DNA of 64,000 nucleotides, taken from assembly GCF_019469425.1 (NCBI RefSeq), contig NZ_CP048272.1, positions 1,860,001-1,924,000 on the forward strand, read 5' to 3'. Below, piece after piece: positions 61,679-64,000 of the stretch (its first letter is position 1; each line of letters begins with the position of its first letter). Below the pieces are notes generated by a model that ran no database searches, was not told the DNA's origin, and worked only from the letters and a program-made list of their open reading frames with translations. Source of the DNA: Bifidobacterium asteroides (GTDB taxonomy: Bacteria; Actinomycetota; Actinomycetes; Actinomycetales; Bifidobacteriaceae). Both the position numbers and the translations under genes were made by a program.

Positions 61679-61680
61679 GA

Positions 61681-64000
<2,320 letters not shown>

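Overview
The window looks like a chromosomal segment of a Bifidobacterium. The evidence is a giant single-chain type I fatty acid synthase beside acyl-CoA carboxylase subunits and a PPT transferase (acpS), actinobacterial NucS/EndoMS, NrdH, high G+C in the housekeeping part, and the local orders tRNA-Trp-secE-nusG-rplK-rplA and rne-rplU-rpmA-obgE-proB. A SpxB-like pyruvate oxidase hints at an oxygen-exposed lineage such as the insect-gut bifidobacteria, but the species cannot be fixed from sequence alone.

Layout. 1-7061 (minus): effector half of a type I-E CRISPR-Cas operon, cas3-cse1-cse2-cas7-(cas5, cut by the left edge), visibly lower in G+C than the rest and read from an extended -10 promoter at 7125-7154. 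No CRISPR array, cas6, cas1 or cas2 is in view. 7155-9087: a decaying region with a broken second acpS, a tRNA-Gly and a frameshifted response-regulator remnant. 9088-25078 (minus): lipid block. birA, accC (biotin carboxylase plus carrier), accD and the 3113-residue FAS follow one another; two small envelope genes and intact acpS lie downstream. 25235-28356 (plus): a large membrane protein translationally coupled to a PucR-type regulator. 28447-38691 (minus): translation/transcription core (rplA, rplK, nusG, secE, tRNA-Trp), aspartate aminotransferase, proB, obgE, rpmA, rplU, rne. 38928-41246: dapE and a divergent auxin-efflux-type carrier. 41269-48901 (minus): ridA, argS, lysA, hom, thrB and a Maf-NUDIX fusion, i.e. 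lysine/threonine synthesis without thrC. 49005-51123: SpxB-like pyruvate oxidase with a hairpin leader, and tRNA-Arg. 51489-56339: CYTH protein, thioredoxin-TPR protein without redox cysteines, a coupled lipoprotein/membrane-protein pair, and a two-module FKBP lipoprotein. 56428-59605 (minus): polar amino-acid ABC importer with an inverted repeat at its promoter. 60012-61292 (minus): nrdH with putative paired NrdR boxes, and nucS. 61382-64000 (minus): atpC, atpD and most of atpG, ending the ATP synthase operon at a strong terminator.

How the parts work together. BirA biotinylates the carrier domain of AccC; AccC and AccD make malonyl-CoA; AcpS arms the ACP domain of FAS, which builds acyl chains. 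Pyruvate oxidase would add acetyl-phosphate, CO2 and H2O2 when oxygen is present. No entirely new system is evident. The best leads are the pseudogene-bearing junction beside the Cas operon, the membrane-protein/PucR pair, the oxidase with its leader hairpin, and the unusual fusions and inserts in Maf-NUDIX, LysA and BirA.
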